DNA from: Capnocytophaga canimorsus
GTDB taxonomy: Bacteria; Bacteroidota; Bacteroidia; Flavobacteriales; Flavobacteriaceae
Direction of reading: 5' to 3'
DNA length: 64,000 nt
Assembly: GCF_002302565.1 (NCBI RefSeq)
Contig: NZ_CP022382.1
Coordinates: 815,001 to 879,000 of the forward strand
Positions 52,350 through 63,300 of this stretch are shown here, piece by piece (position 1 is the first letter of the stretch; every line of letters begins with the position of its first letter). The position numbers and the translations under genes are program-made. The notes under the pieces were generated by a model. The model was not told where the DNA came from and searched no databases. It worked only from the letters and a program-made list of their open reading frames with translations.

Positions 52350-52994
52350 TTGTTTAATTTAAATTTTAAAATTAAAACTTTTGTTGTAGTTATTTTGCTC
52401 GTTGCCTTTGTTGCATCTTGTGACAGAACAGAAACCATTTCCGAAAAAAAGTCTTTTAGAAAGGAATTTATCGGAGAGAAAGGGATAGGTGTAGTGCGTG
52501 AAGATTTTAAAAATGCTTCTTTTGATGTCAAACAAAAACTTTGGACTGATAAATTGGAATACCTTTTAAACTAAGATTTTGATAATGAAATTAGAGCTGA
52601 TATTAGAGTAATTAAAGATTTTATTTCGGATTTTGGAAATGAGGATAAATATTTGGCATTCAATCAAGCAACCATCAGATTAGCTAATAATATTCCCAAA
52701 GAAGATTTTATGTTAATGTTTACTTCATTAGATGATTATGATTATTCTGGTTCATTCCTAGGAAAAGAAAAAGTATCAAAAGTGTTTATTGACTACATTG
52801 AAGGATTGAAAGAAACATACTATCTAGGAGAAAATTTAAATGGTTCTAGCATTCCAAGTGTAGCACGAAGAAAATGTAGTTGTAGATGGTGTCTATTTGT
52901 CCCTGAAGAATATGTAACAGCGAATTGTGATGAAGCTGATTTCGGTTGTGGTTTTTTATGGCTACAAAGTTGTAATCGTACTGTATTTATTTGA
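52350..52994 (+). pseudogene. Fulvocin C-related bacteriocin-like lipoprotein gene, broken by an in-frame stop
   Basis: Residues before the stop contain a lipoprotein signal (VVILLVAFVASC). The part after it ends with a Cys-rich tail, RKCSCRWCLF ... TANCDEADFGCGFLWLQSCN, which I recall as the 'bacteriocin fulvocin C-related' signature of Bacteroidota. Both parts are in the same frame: between the TAA at 52572-52574 and residue A-F-N-Q at 52656 there is open, protein-like sequence (DFDNEIRADIRVIKDFISDF). Thus a single base change, probably CAA to TAA, split one gene of about 215 codons. The start is also doubtful: only TTG at 52350 is in frame, and the nearby ATG (52342) is shifted. It may be a decayed or phase-off antimicrobial-type gene. 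The family call is from memory and moderate. Confidence 0.62.
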
Positions 52995-53007
52995 AAAATT
53001 TTTTTTT

Positions 53008-53448
53008 ATGAAAACAATCTTACTCAATAGTAGTTTAGGAATTTTGGCTTATTTGATAAGCGGTGTGTTGCTTTATGGGTATCATTCTTTGGTTTTACCT
53101 CTTTTTTTACTGATTATCGGGGTTTTGGGTTATGTTTTGTTGCGAAATCAAGATAAAAATAGAGTTACAAAAGGGTTGTTTTGGCTTTACGCTCCCGTAC
53201 TATTATTGTTGCTAATCACTGGATGGGCAAATCATAATTTTTTGGTAGTCTTGCTTTATTTAGTTTTTGCAAGTATAATGGCTTTGTTAACTCGTTTAGC
53301 AATTTCAACTTCAAAAAAGATGCTTTTTTACGCAGGGGTGTTACTCATTGTAGTGGGAGCTTTTTTTGCTTTCCAATTCCTTTTGGGGCAAGATAATAGC
53401 TTTGAAATTGATCATATAAAAACGTTTTATCAAGGACTTAGCGGATAG
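53008..53448 (+). CDS. Small membrane protein beside the fulvocin C-related gene, 146 aa
   Basis: Unknown. About four to five hydrophobic helices (residues about 3-22, 25-44, 60-78, 84-105 and 112-130) and a short polar C terminus (DNSFEIDHIKTFYQGLSG). The ATG at 53008 is 13 bases after the preceding stop; the longer frame upstream is not protein-like. By position it could be an immunity, export or DsbD-like companion of the fulvocin C-related protein. No such motif (no Cys pairs) is visible. It may itself be truncated. Confidence 0.6.
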   Translation: MKTILLNSSLGILAYLISGVLLYGYHSLVLPLFLLIIGVLGYVLLRNQDKNRVTKGLFWLYAPVLLLLLITGWANHNFLVVLLYLVFASIMALLTRLAISTSKKMLFYAGVLLIVVGAFFAFQFLLGQDNSFEIDHIKTFYQGLSG

Positions 53449-53480
53449 ACATAGCTAACCCAAAATGGTTTATCGTACTG

Positions 53481-53605
53481 ATTCCCCCTTTGAAGGGTGT
53501 GAGTGAAAAACAAGGAAGTAATAGGGGATGTAAAAGCTAAAAAAACATCTTCCGCCTTTTGCTATGTATCCTATTTTCATAGACTTACTCTCTTCAAAGG
53601 AGGAT
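53481..53605. mobile_element. MITE-like inverted-repeat element, degraded, about 125 bp
   Basis: Imperfect terminal inverted repeats: ATTCCCCCTTTGAAGGGTG... (53481-53503) against the reverse complement of CTTACTCTCTTCAAAGGAGGAT (53584-53605). The inside has secondary pairing such as AAGTAATAGGGGATG against GCTATGTATCC. No coding capacity. It resembles the small CCCCCTTTGAAGG elements scattered in Bacteroidota. The surrounding 53449-53760 is otherwise empty of genes. Confidence 0.45.
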
Positions 53606-53762
53606 TTTAGAGTGCGACAAACTATATAAGTTAGCTATAAATTCAAATGATTATAAAAAAAATAATTATAATCCGCAAAACGAAATGTACCCAAATTCAA
53701 AATGAAATCTATATTTTTTGAGGATTTTATTATCACAGACAAATATATATAAAAGTACAAAA

Positions 53763-53782
53763 ACACGGCAATTGAGCCGTGT
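53763..53782 (-). terminator. Hairpin after the gene remnant
   Basis: ACACGGC and GCCGTGT with a six-base loop, just past the end of the minus-strand remnant. The minus-strand tail is GTTTTTGT. Confidence 0.55.
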
Positions 53783-53798
53783 ATTTTATTCCGCTTCC

Positions 53799-54262
53799 CT
53801 ACCTCTTGATGTGATACATTATATAGGTAAACTTAGAGTCGTATGTTGTTGCATTTGCCGTTGTACTGATATTTGCTCCTTTGAATGGATTAGCATTGTC
53901 GCTGGTTCGAGTCTCTATCCACTCGCACAACTCCATAATTTGCGATTTATTACTTGTGAAATAGAAGTAACTTTGCCCGTGAAGACAATCCAATACATCT
54001 AAATAATCACGTAACCTCCAATAGTCTTTACTGTTGTACGTTGCTAGGGGCAAAACTTTCTATGGCATTAAAAATTGAAATCTTCAAGTCGTCCAACCAC
54101 ACTTTGGCTCGGTTCATTTTTTCGTTGTAACCGCCCATATCACTTGGGCTTACTCCGTGCCATTACCGTACCTGACAACAAAGTAATGGAAGCTGTCGTC
54201 TTTACACGTCTACACTTAGAATTACCTCTTGATAACTCTTCGAATAATCACTACTCACAAAT
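53799..54262 (-). pseudogene. Frameshifted gene remnant of unknown family
   Basis: On the minus strand three successive reading frames together give one protein-like sequence: a first part ending SITLLSGTVMARSKPK then stop, a second starting MGGYNEKMNRAKVWLDDLK to IESFAP, and a third ATYNSKDYWRLRDYLDVLD to the stop at 53799. Each frame stops soon after the next becomes plausible, as expected for two small indels. No family is recognised. The piece is preceded by the adhesin terminator and followed by a hairpin, so the original was a short independent gene. No function can be given. Confidence 0.45.
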
Positions 54263-54280
54263 TATCAAATATTACCAATT

Positions 54281-54317
54281 AAAAAGGGCGGTTGTAATGT
54301 TACAACTCGCCCTTTTT
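54281..54317 (-). terminator. Terminator of the SprB-like adhesin gene
   Basis: AAAAAGGGCGGTTGTAA and TTACAACTCGCCCTTTTT pair with one mismatch. T5 follows on the minus strand. It lies 21 bases past the adhesin stop codon. Confidence 0.85.
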
Positions 54318-54338
54318 GTTTACAACTTATAAATCGAA

Positions 54339-57300
54339 TTATCGGAACAAGGTAAAATGCCCTACAAATTCACGATTATCGTCATCTTGATTAAGCCTAA
54401 TGGTGTACCAATAGTCGCCAGAAGGTAACTCTTTTCCTTTGTATTTACCATTCCAAGTTTCTCCTTTTTTAAGGGTAACTATGAGTCTGCCATATCGATC
54501 GTAGATATAGGTTTCAATATTCGGATAGTTACGTGTGTTTCGAGGACCCCAGTGGTCATTTTCTCCATCTTCATTCGGAGTGAAATAATTTGGAATTTCA
54601 ATCTCGAAAAATTCTCTTTCTATCAAAATTTCTCTTTCACATCCTAAATTATCTACCACACGAGCCGTAATTCTCTTAACTTCTTTACCTGCAGCATTCA
54701 CATATCCTGGGTCGGTTTTTCTCAAGTAATACTCATTGGTTGGGTAAGATACTCCATTGAAATAATAAGTGTATGGAGCCGCACCGCCTTTTGCCTCTAC
54801 CCGAACTTGATTAGCCGTTCTGGCATCGGAAGTATCGTTTAGCATTAGTGGTTGATAGTCTTCCACATTGAAGTACTGACTGGCAACAATGGTATGCTTA
54901 CATCCGTTGTGGAAAATGGTAATATATTGACCTGCTCCTACGGGTATATTTCTGATGATGGCTCGAGAACCATTGAACTCGGAGAAGTTTCGTGCATCGG
55001 CAATATCACTACTGTTAAGTGCATAAGTAGTATTGGTTAGGTCTAATTGGGTATTATCAAACACTACTTCCAAATAATTCGTAACTGAATTGCCTATCAC
55101 TTCAGCACATTCGTAAACCAACTTCACGGTTACTGGCGCCAAATTCGGTGCTTCTTTAATCACTACCTGATGCGTATTGGTACAAGTTCCTGAATCGGCA
55201 TATTCCAAAAGATATGTTCCAGAAGGAAGATTATTCAAAGTAATTATACTTCCCGCAGATATACCAGATTGAGAAGTATGTATTGCTCCTCGTGAATTTA
55301 CCAATTGGTAGCGATAGTTGGCACGTCCTCCAGCTATTTCAAAAGTAAACGTACCATCTTTTTCATTGTAACAAGATTCGTCTGTTATATTTACCGAATT
55401 CAATTGCAATGGTAATGGTTCATCAACGATAAAGGTATGCTCTACTTCACAACCATAATCCGTATCGCGAACAACCACAATGTAAGTACCTCCGCTGAGT
55501 CCTTCAAATTTATTTGAATTTCCGAACTGCGTCAGATTTGGTGAAATCGCATACTGATAATTACCTGAACCTCCGGTAACGGCTACCGACACGAAAGCAT
55601 CTGCAGCTGCGTGACAAGAAACATCTTGCTGAGTTGGAGTTAAAGCAAGTGGCGATTTAAGTTCCACCTCAACTGGTAGCTCCACCACGCAACCTCTGTC
55701 GTGTTTTATGGTTACCGTATGCATTCCTACGGAAACTCCTCTGAAAATTGGGTCGGTGGTAGGTGTACCTCCATCTAAAGCGTAAGTTACTTGTGACATA
55801 TAAAGCGGATTTACTTTCACTACTATTTTATTTTCAATCACATTTGCCGCACAACCATACTGGGCAGTGGCGGTGGCTTGAAGGTCAACCCCTGGTTTTA
55901 TTTCAGAGAGAATAACGTGCCCTATACAACCATTACTATCTTTCACGAAAATTACATTTCCTGCGGTAGCTGGTAAATTGTCATAATAGAACTTATTGAG
56001 TTGCCAATCTGCCGAATCCTTATCGTCATTCAACGAGGTATAGTAAGGGGCTACTCCACCTGTAACGGCGATGGTTGCCGTTCCGTCAGAAGCACCCAAA
56101 CATTTCTCATCAGTTACAGAAACTTCATTAACTCGTATTAGAGTTGGCTCAGCGATGACAAAAGTTAGCTCCTCAAAACATCCGTTTTCATCTTGAACAA
56201 TAACGGTGTAATTACCTGGAGTTAGCTTATCGAAATGATTTTTAGCCTCGAAACGATCTAATCGTGGTGAAATGGCATATTTAATCTCGCCTGTTCCACC
56301 TGTGGCTTCCACCCGAATTTCACCATCATTTCTGCCAAAGCAAGTTACATCAGTCTTCGTATGATTTACTACCATTGCAGGAGCTTGGTTAATAACAATT
56401 GGCGCATCTGTTATTTGCTCACAATCCACACTGGTTACTTTTACGTGATAAGTACCCGCTGCTAAGTTTGTAAATAAACCATCGATACTAACGATAGGCG
56501 TTGGGAAGGAAGCCGAAGCTCCATCAAGTAATTCGTATTGGTAATTGCCCAATCCGCCAGTTGCTTTTGCTTTAATACTTGCCGAACTATCACCATTACA
56601 TTTCACGTAAGCATCGGTGGTATCAACGGTCAATTTCAAATCAGGTATTGGGTAAATTTCAATGGTATTTGATATCTTAGAAAGACATCCGTTAGCATCC
56701 TTAGCATAGAAAGTATGAACTCCTACTCCTTTGTTAAACACATTACTTGTTCCAAAAGTACCCATTGGAGCATCACTATACGTATATGGTGGCGTTCCTC
56801 CTGTTGCTGAAAGGGTTATGGTAGCCAAAGTATTAAGACAAGTAATATTTGTGGTTATTTCTGCTGAAACTTTTACTGGTGTAGGTTCAGCAATGGTAAC
56901 CTGAGGGGTGGTAAAGTCACAATTCCAACCATCAATTACTTTTATAGCATAATTTCCTGCTCCTAATCCGCTGAATATTGGACTGGTTTGAGCTGCCGAT
57001 TCTATAGCTCCAGAAGCCGTGTATGTAATCAGCGCATACTGATAATTACCCGAACCTCCGCTAACTCCAGTAGCCTCAATAGAAGCTGTTTTCTCTCCAA
57101 AACAACTTATCGGAGTGGAACTCATACTTGCCGTTGCCGCAATAGGTGTCGGTGGAGCGATTGTAACTACTTGGGTTACTGAACAACCTTCTTTATCGAT
57201 AACTTGTACCGTATAATTTCCTGCTCCTAACCCTATAAAGGTGGTCGTGGTGGTATACGTTCCATAAAGCGGATGCCCCACCAATTGGTACTGATAGTCG

Positions 57301-60300
57301 CCCCAACCGCCGTCAGCTACTACGCTAATAGTGGCATCGTTATCCTTACAAGTCAAATGATTAGTGATGGCTGCATCGATGGTCAACGCATGTGTCGGTC
57401 CAGAGATGAAGACAACTCCGGAACTTTCCTCACAAAACGGATAAGCCGTTTGGGTTACCTTCACATACCAATTCCCTTGCGGAATATTATTTATTATAAC
57501 AGTAGTTGTACCTGCTGGAATATTATCGGAAGCCCCTGCAAGAGCCGTTCCTGCAGTGTCATACACCTGATAGGTAGCTGTACCGCTGTAGCCCGAAATC
57601 TCAAAAGTTATTTTACCATCAGTAGCTCCGTCGCACGAAATGTTCTGACTTGGAGTAGCTTGAACTTGCATCGTTCTGTATCCCGCTACATTATAAGCAG
57701 TGGTGGTGTAACAGCCCGTTTTGATGTCCGTAACTTTAAACTCGTAGAAGCCTGGCATTGGTAAGTCAAAGATAGCCATTTGAGTTCCTGCTGCCAAAGT
57801 CTGCGGTGCTACTACCACCGAAGCCGTATTCGTTACCTCAATTTGATAGCCTTCATTAGCTCCTCCTGTAATTTCAAGGTTAATACGTTCTGGACTTCCA
57901 CACCTAATGGCTGCTAATGGTGTTACTTCTAACTTAGTGATTTTTGGTAACGGATTTATCACTATCGGTAACGAAGTAGCCTCACATCCGTGGGCATCTT
58001 TTACATATACCGTAAAGTTTTGAGCTGCCCCAGTATCCGTAATGGCAAACGTACCCGTAGTATTATTAAAGTCAGTATTATCCAAGCTATAACGATACGG
58101 GGGTGTTCCTCCTTGAGCCACCACAGTTATAGTTGCTAACTGCGGAACATTGGTTATACTACACGCAAACGGAGTTATCACCGTAGCTGCGTTATTTACC
58201 ATTAACGGATTAGGCTCATCTATTGTCATCGGTTTTGTTTCCTCACAGCCTCTGGACGAAACCACTTTTACCGTATAATTACCCGCAGCTAAATTAGGGA
58301 AATTAACCGTTATAGGCGTTGCTGTTACATTTTGGGTTTGAGGCACAAAACCAGCAATGGTACTATTTAACGTAACCTGATAAAGAGGTTGTGTATTGCT
58401 TACAGGAATAGTAACACTTATACTTCCATCATTTGCTGAATTACACTTCACATCAGCTTTGGCTACATCGAAAGTTACATCTACTTTGTCGGTAATTTTA
58501 AACATTGTGGTGGTTGTAGCACATCCTGATGTAATATCATAAACGTGTGCGGTATAATCTCCTGCTGGAAGACCTGTAAAGGTAGGATTGTTTACTTGTG
58601 TTCGGTTAAGAGTTCCGCCATCGGTTATGGTAAATCGTATGTTGGTAGAACCACCCTCATAATCAATGGTAGCTGTACCTCCTGTATTCGGATTACAAGT
58701 AACCTCTTTAGCAATAGCCACTGCTTTAATCACAATAGGTTCAAAAATTTCCACAGTTGCAGGAAGAGTTACTGTACATCCCCAAGTATCGGAAATTCTC
58801 ACGGTGTACGTTCCTCCAGCAAGACCTGTAAACACATTAGCCGTTTGTGGCGCTCCGTGTTCATTGCCATTTCGGATAAGTTGATAGGTGTAATTGCTTC
58901 CCTGACCACCGCTTGTATTTTCTACGGTAATGCTTCCGTTTGCTGCCATACAATTGTGAGTGGAAACTTTCAAGGTGGCTGTTATAGGGTCTGGCACTTT
59001 TAATACCACATCAGGTAATTGTTGCTCACAATTTTTGCTGTCTTTAACCCAAACTTGGTAAGTATTTGCACCCAAACCATTAAACAACGGAGTATTTACA
59101 TAACTTACCGAAGTAGGTGCTGTAGTTCCTACATAGTAGGTATATCCGCCCCAACCACCTGTTGTACCGACAATTTCAATAGCTCCATCCGTGTTAGAGC
59201 GACACGAAATAGGGGTTACTTGCGTGGCTGCGGTAAGGTTGGCATCAGGTTCGGTAATGGTAAAGTTATAGGTTTCACTACACTTCGGATTATTTTGTTG
59301 GGTTGCTGTGAAGACATAGCTTCCTGCCTGTAACCCTGTAATTGCCCCTGTAGTTGAAGCTCCTCCTGCTATTGTTCCATTTTTGGGTGATGGTCCTGTA
59401 ATTTGCCAAGTATAATCTGCAGTGTATCCAGTTGCTGTTACATTGAAGGTAATGCTTCCGGTTGACGTTCCTTTACAACTTACCTGCGTAGTGTTTGCTA
59501 CCTCTATTACAATATTGTTAGGATTTTTAACCTCATAAGTGGTTGAAAGCATACAGCCTGTATCGGTATGTGCCACCCAGAAAGTGTAAGTACCTATGTT
59601 CAATCCTCCAAAGCTATTTGAAGTTTGCCAAGCCGTATGAGTCAAAGCAGGAGGTGTATCTCCTTGATAGAACCTCCATTTGGCTGCGGTACCAGTGGTT
59701 GAACCTACATTAAGGGTAACGGTTGCTGTACCTCCACAAACCATTGGGGTAGCAGTAGGCGTTACTGATGATAACTCATCAAAAGGAATAATGGTTTCGG
59801 TAATAGATAGATCACAATGATTAACATCAGTAACCAATACTTTCACCGATCCGCCCAAGTGGTTGCTGATCATCATTTCAAGCCCTAAGACCTCTACATC
59901 ATCGGCAGTATTTGCAGGGGTAGCATTATCGTAAACCATTTTGTAGGTGTACGGAGGCGTTCCCCCACTGATTTTAGTGGGATCAAGCCTTACCCACGCA
60001 TTCTGTACGTTGTTACCCGTAGCACAACCAAAAGGAGTTACCGTTGCAAATCCTGTACTTGAACTAATGGCATCGGGTCCACCCACGTCCACAGTAAATT
60101 GAGTTTCACAACCATTTTGCCCTCGAGAGGTTATGGTGTAACTTGCCTTAGTAAGCCCTGTAAAGGTTTTGGAAGCGGCATCATACGTTCCTGTACTTGG
60201 CGTTATAGTATAGGTGTAAGGACCATCTCCTAAGTTTGTCTCTGTAATGACGATACGTCCGTCCGATGCTCCAAAGCAACTTACATCAAAGCCTTTTGCT

Positions 60301-63300
60301 GTAAACTGAGGTTTTATTGCCTCTGCTACCACAACCGTTGTGGTTATAGGAGTAGTACAATGAGCTCCTTCGTCATATACTTTGATTGTATAAGTTCCTG
60401 CTTGTGCAACCGTCATACGATACGGATTTGGAGGTAATGGTGTTTTGGGGATATTGGCTTGACCTGAAACTTCATAATGATAAACTCCTGAGCCTTGTGG
60501 CACTTTAATTTCAATTTCAGCATTTATTCCATTACAACCTAACAATTTGGTTTGCTTAACTTCCACCTTCATTTTGTCATAAAGCACAATAGGTGTTGTG
60601 TTAGTGGTTTCACAACCTGTTGTTTTATCACGAACTACAAGGGTGTAATTACCTGCCGTTAGGTTTGTAAAACGTTTGTCATCTTGCCAAGCACCTGTAC
60701 CTAATCGGTATTCAAACTGATTTCCTAAAGGAGAGGTTACCTCTATGGATAGTGGCTCGGTACAACTATCCGCTGTTGCCATAGGTACAGCAGGCGGACT
60801 TACCATATTGATAGTTACTGGTCCTAAATCTTCTTCACAACGAGGCACATTCGGGATTTGATCAAACATAGATACCTGAACAATAATACTGCCTGTTACC
60901 CCTGCATTAAGAACCGATTGCGGTATTTCAATAATATTTTCTCCTAAATTACCAAATATTGGAGCTGTAAATTGAGGGCTGGTTAATCTGTAAAGGTATT
61001 TTCCGCTACCTCCCGTAGGATTTTGAATTTCAATTATTCCTGGTAAATTACAAGTAATGCCACGTACTACGTGCGTAGTAGCAGTCATTGGGGGTAATTC
61101 ATTAACACGGAAATTCTCACTTGCCCAAATACATTGATTGTTTGTTGTAGGGAACACCTCCATATAATATTCTTCATTGATTGGTAAGGCAATGGCAGTG
61201 TGATTTACCTCTCCTCCTGCTGGTAATACATTAAGGTTTCCACTCCAAGTACCAAGTTGATTAGGTGGTGCTGCTGGATTTATAGTGCTTACAGGTACTC
61301 CAGCTTTATTTTTTATAACATAACTGAAAATATTTCCCATAGTAGAACCTGCTCGATGCCTAATGGTGAACTCAATTCTTCCTTTTCCACCTGGACAAGC
61401 GTCTATCACTTTGCCTGTTATACGTATAGGTAGGACATCACCAGCATAAATATCCTCATTATTTTCCTTAATACAATTATCCTTATCTCGTACATAGAAT
61501 TTATAGCTTCTACCTGGTATTAACCCTGTAAAGGTGTATTGGTCGAGCGTACCCCCAGGTCCAGTTGAGGAGCTATTTCCAGGTAGCCAATTTGCCGTAG
61601 GAGAATTATGATCTTCATCCATAGTAAATTCGTAATAAGCAGGAGATCCTGGAAACGGAGTTCCTCCTTGTGCCGTTAAGGTAACCTCAAATTGACTATT
61701 TCCTGTACCTGGACAACCGTTGGTTATACTATTCAAGGTAGTACTTACAATGAGGTCACTAAGCGGATAAGATACCTTGTATTTATCAAGTAAGGTCAAA
61801 CAAACAGCAGTAGCAGTAGCCCCTGCACCTTTGGTTACTGTTTTAATTTGAACCGTAAAACTTTCTCCTGGTTTAAAACTACTAATGGTGTTAACAGATG
61901 CCAATGTGAGCCAGTTAGCCCCATTATCTACACTATAATACATATCGTAATCGGTAGAATATCCATCAATCACCGTTTGAGGCACCTTCATTTCCAATGG
62001 AACAGTGCTATTTGGCTTTATACAGCCCGTAGCTTTACTCTCAAAAGTTGCTGTAAATTGAGGACGATGCGTAATATTTATGATTTCTGTTTTCGGACAA
62101 CCATATCGGTCAATAATCTTAACCTCAACGCTATTTATAGTAGGGCTAATCCCCACAAAATCATAACTTGTATTGATATAATTGTTTACGGTTTGTAAAG
62201 CAGTCGCCGGATTTGCCGCATCGGCAATAGTTAAGGTATAAGGTGCTTCCCCTACAATATTGGTTACTTTTACAGTTACCGCCTGACCATAACAAGACGG
62301 AGTTACTGCATTTGCCGTAAAGCCAATTGCCGGAGCCTGTTCAACTTTTATCGTTTGAGAAACTGTACACTCCGCTGAACGCAAGTAAACATCATATTCC
62401 CCTACATTTGCCGAAGGTACGGCATAAGTATTTGTAGAAACAAAATTGGTAGGCATAGTTCCTTTAGGTACAAAAGCATACTCATACGTTCCATCACCAC
62501 CTTGTGCTGTAACCTCTATTTTACCATCATTACAACTTGCCTTAGTGGCTTTGACTTGCATCATCAAACGAGGATGTATGGTTACCGTAACTGGTTGCTC
62601 ACAACCATACGCATCAGAAACACGAATAGCATAAGTACCTTGTGAAAGATTATTAAATGTATAAGTCATTGGACTTCCCGCTAACGGATGTTGCCAAGCT
62701 CCTGCGTTAATATTAAACTTATATCCTCCGTTACCATCGGTGACCGTTACTTTTATGGTTGCATCATTATTTCCAGAATAACAAGGTTCGATTTCCGTAT
62801 TGAAAGTAATTGTTTTAGGTGCAGTTACCTCAAAAGGTGTTGGATACGAAAACTCACAACCTTTTGCATCTTTTACTACAAAGGTGTAATTTCCTGCTGA
62901 TAAAGGCGTAAACACATTAGAATTCTGCCAAGAAGCTCCGTTATCTTTACTATACTGATAAGGCGATGTTCCGCCTGTGGCTTGTAATTCAACCGTTGCT
63001 CCAGCATTGTTACACTGCACAGGAACGGTTATTGTTGGGGGTTGTAATTGCAATGGATTAGGTTGTGTAACCGTTACATCAACTTCTTTTTCACAATCAA
63101 AAGTACCATCTGCTTTTTTGTATTGAACAAAAATCTTATACGAATTGGCAACAAGTGATTGCAAAACAATTGGAGAAGTAGTCATATTCACCCAAGAAAC
63201 CTTATTATCAACACTATAACGATACCCTTCTACATTATTAAAATTACTTACCGAAATTGTGATTTTTCCGTTATTCTCTCCATTACATCTTACGTGTTCT

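Noticed and set aside
52007..54338. Complete insertion sequence or prophage
   Set aside because: No transposase or integrase frame and no target duplications seen. Only a MITE-like element and gene remnants are present.
57273..57764. Plus-strand frames of 100-160 codons inside the adhesin gene (also 58545-59003 and 59019-59333)
   Set aside because: They are antisense to a strongly coding, repetitive gene. Their Cys/Ser/Arg-rich translation is the expected complement of Gly/Thr/Val-rich modules.
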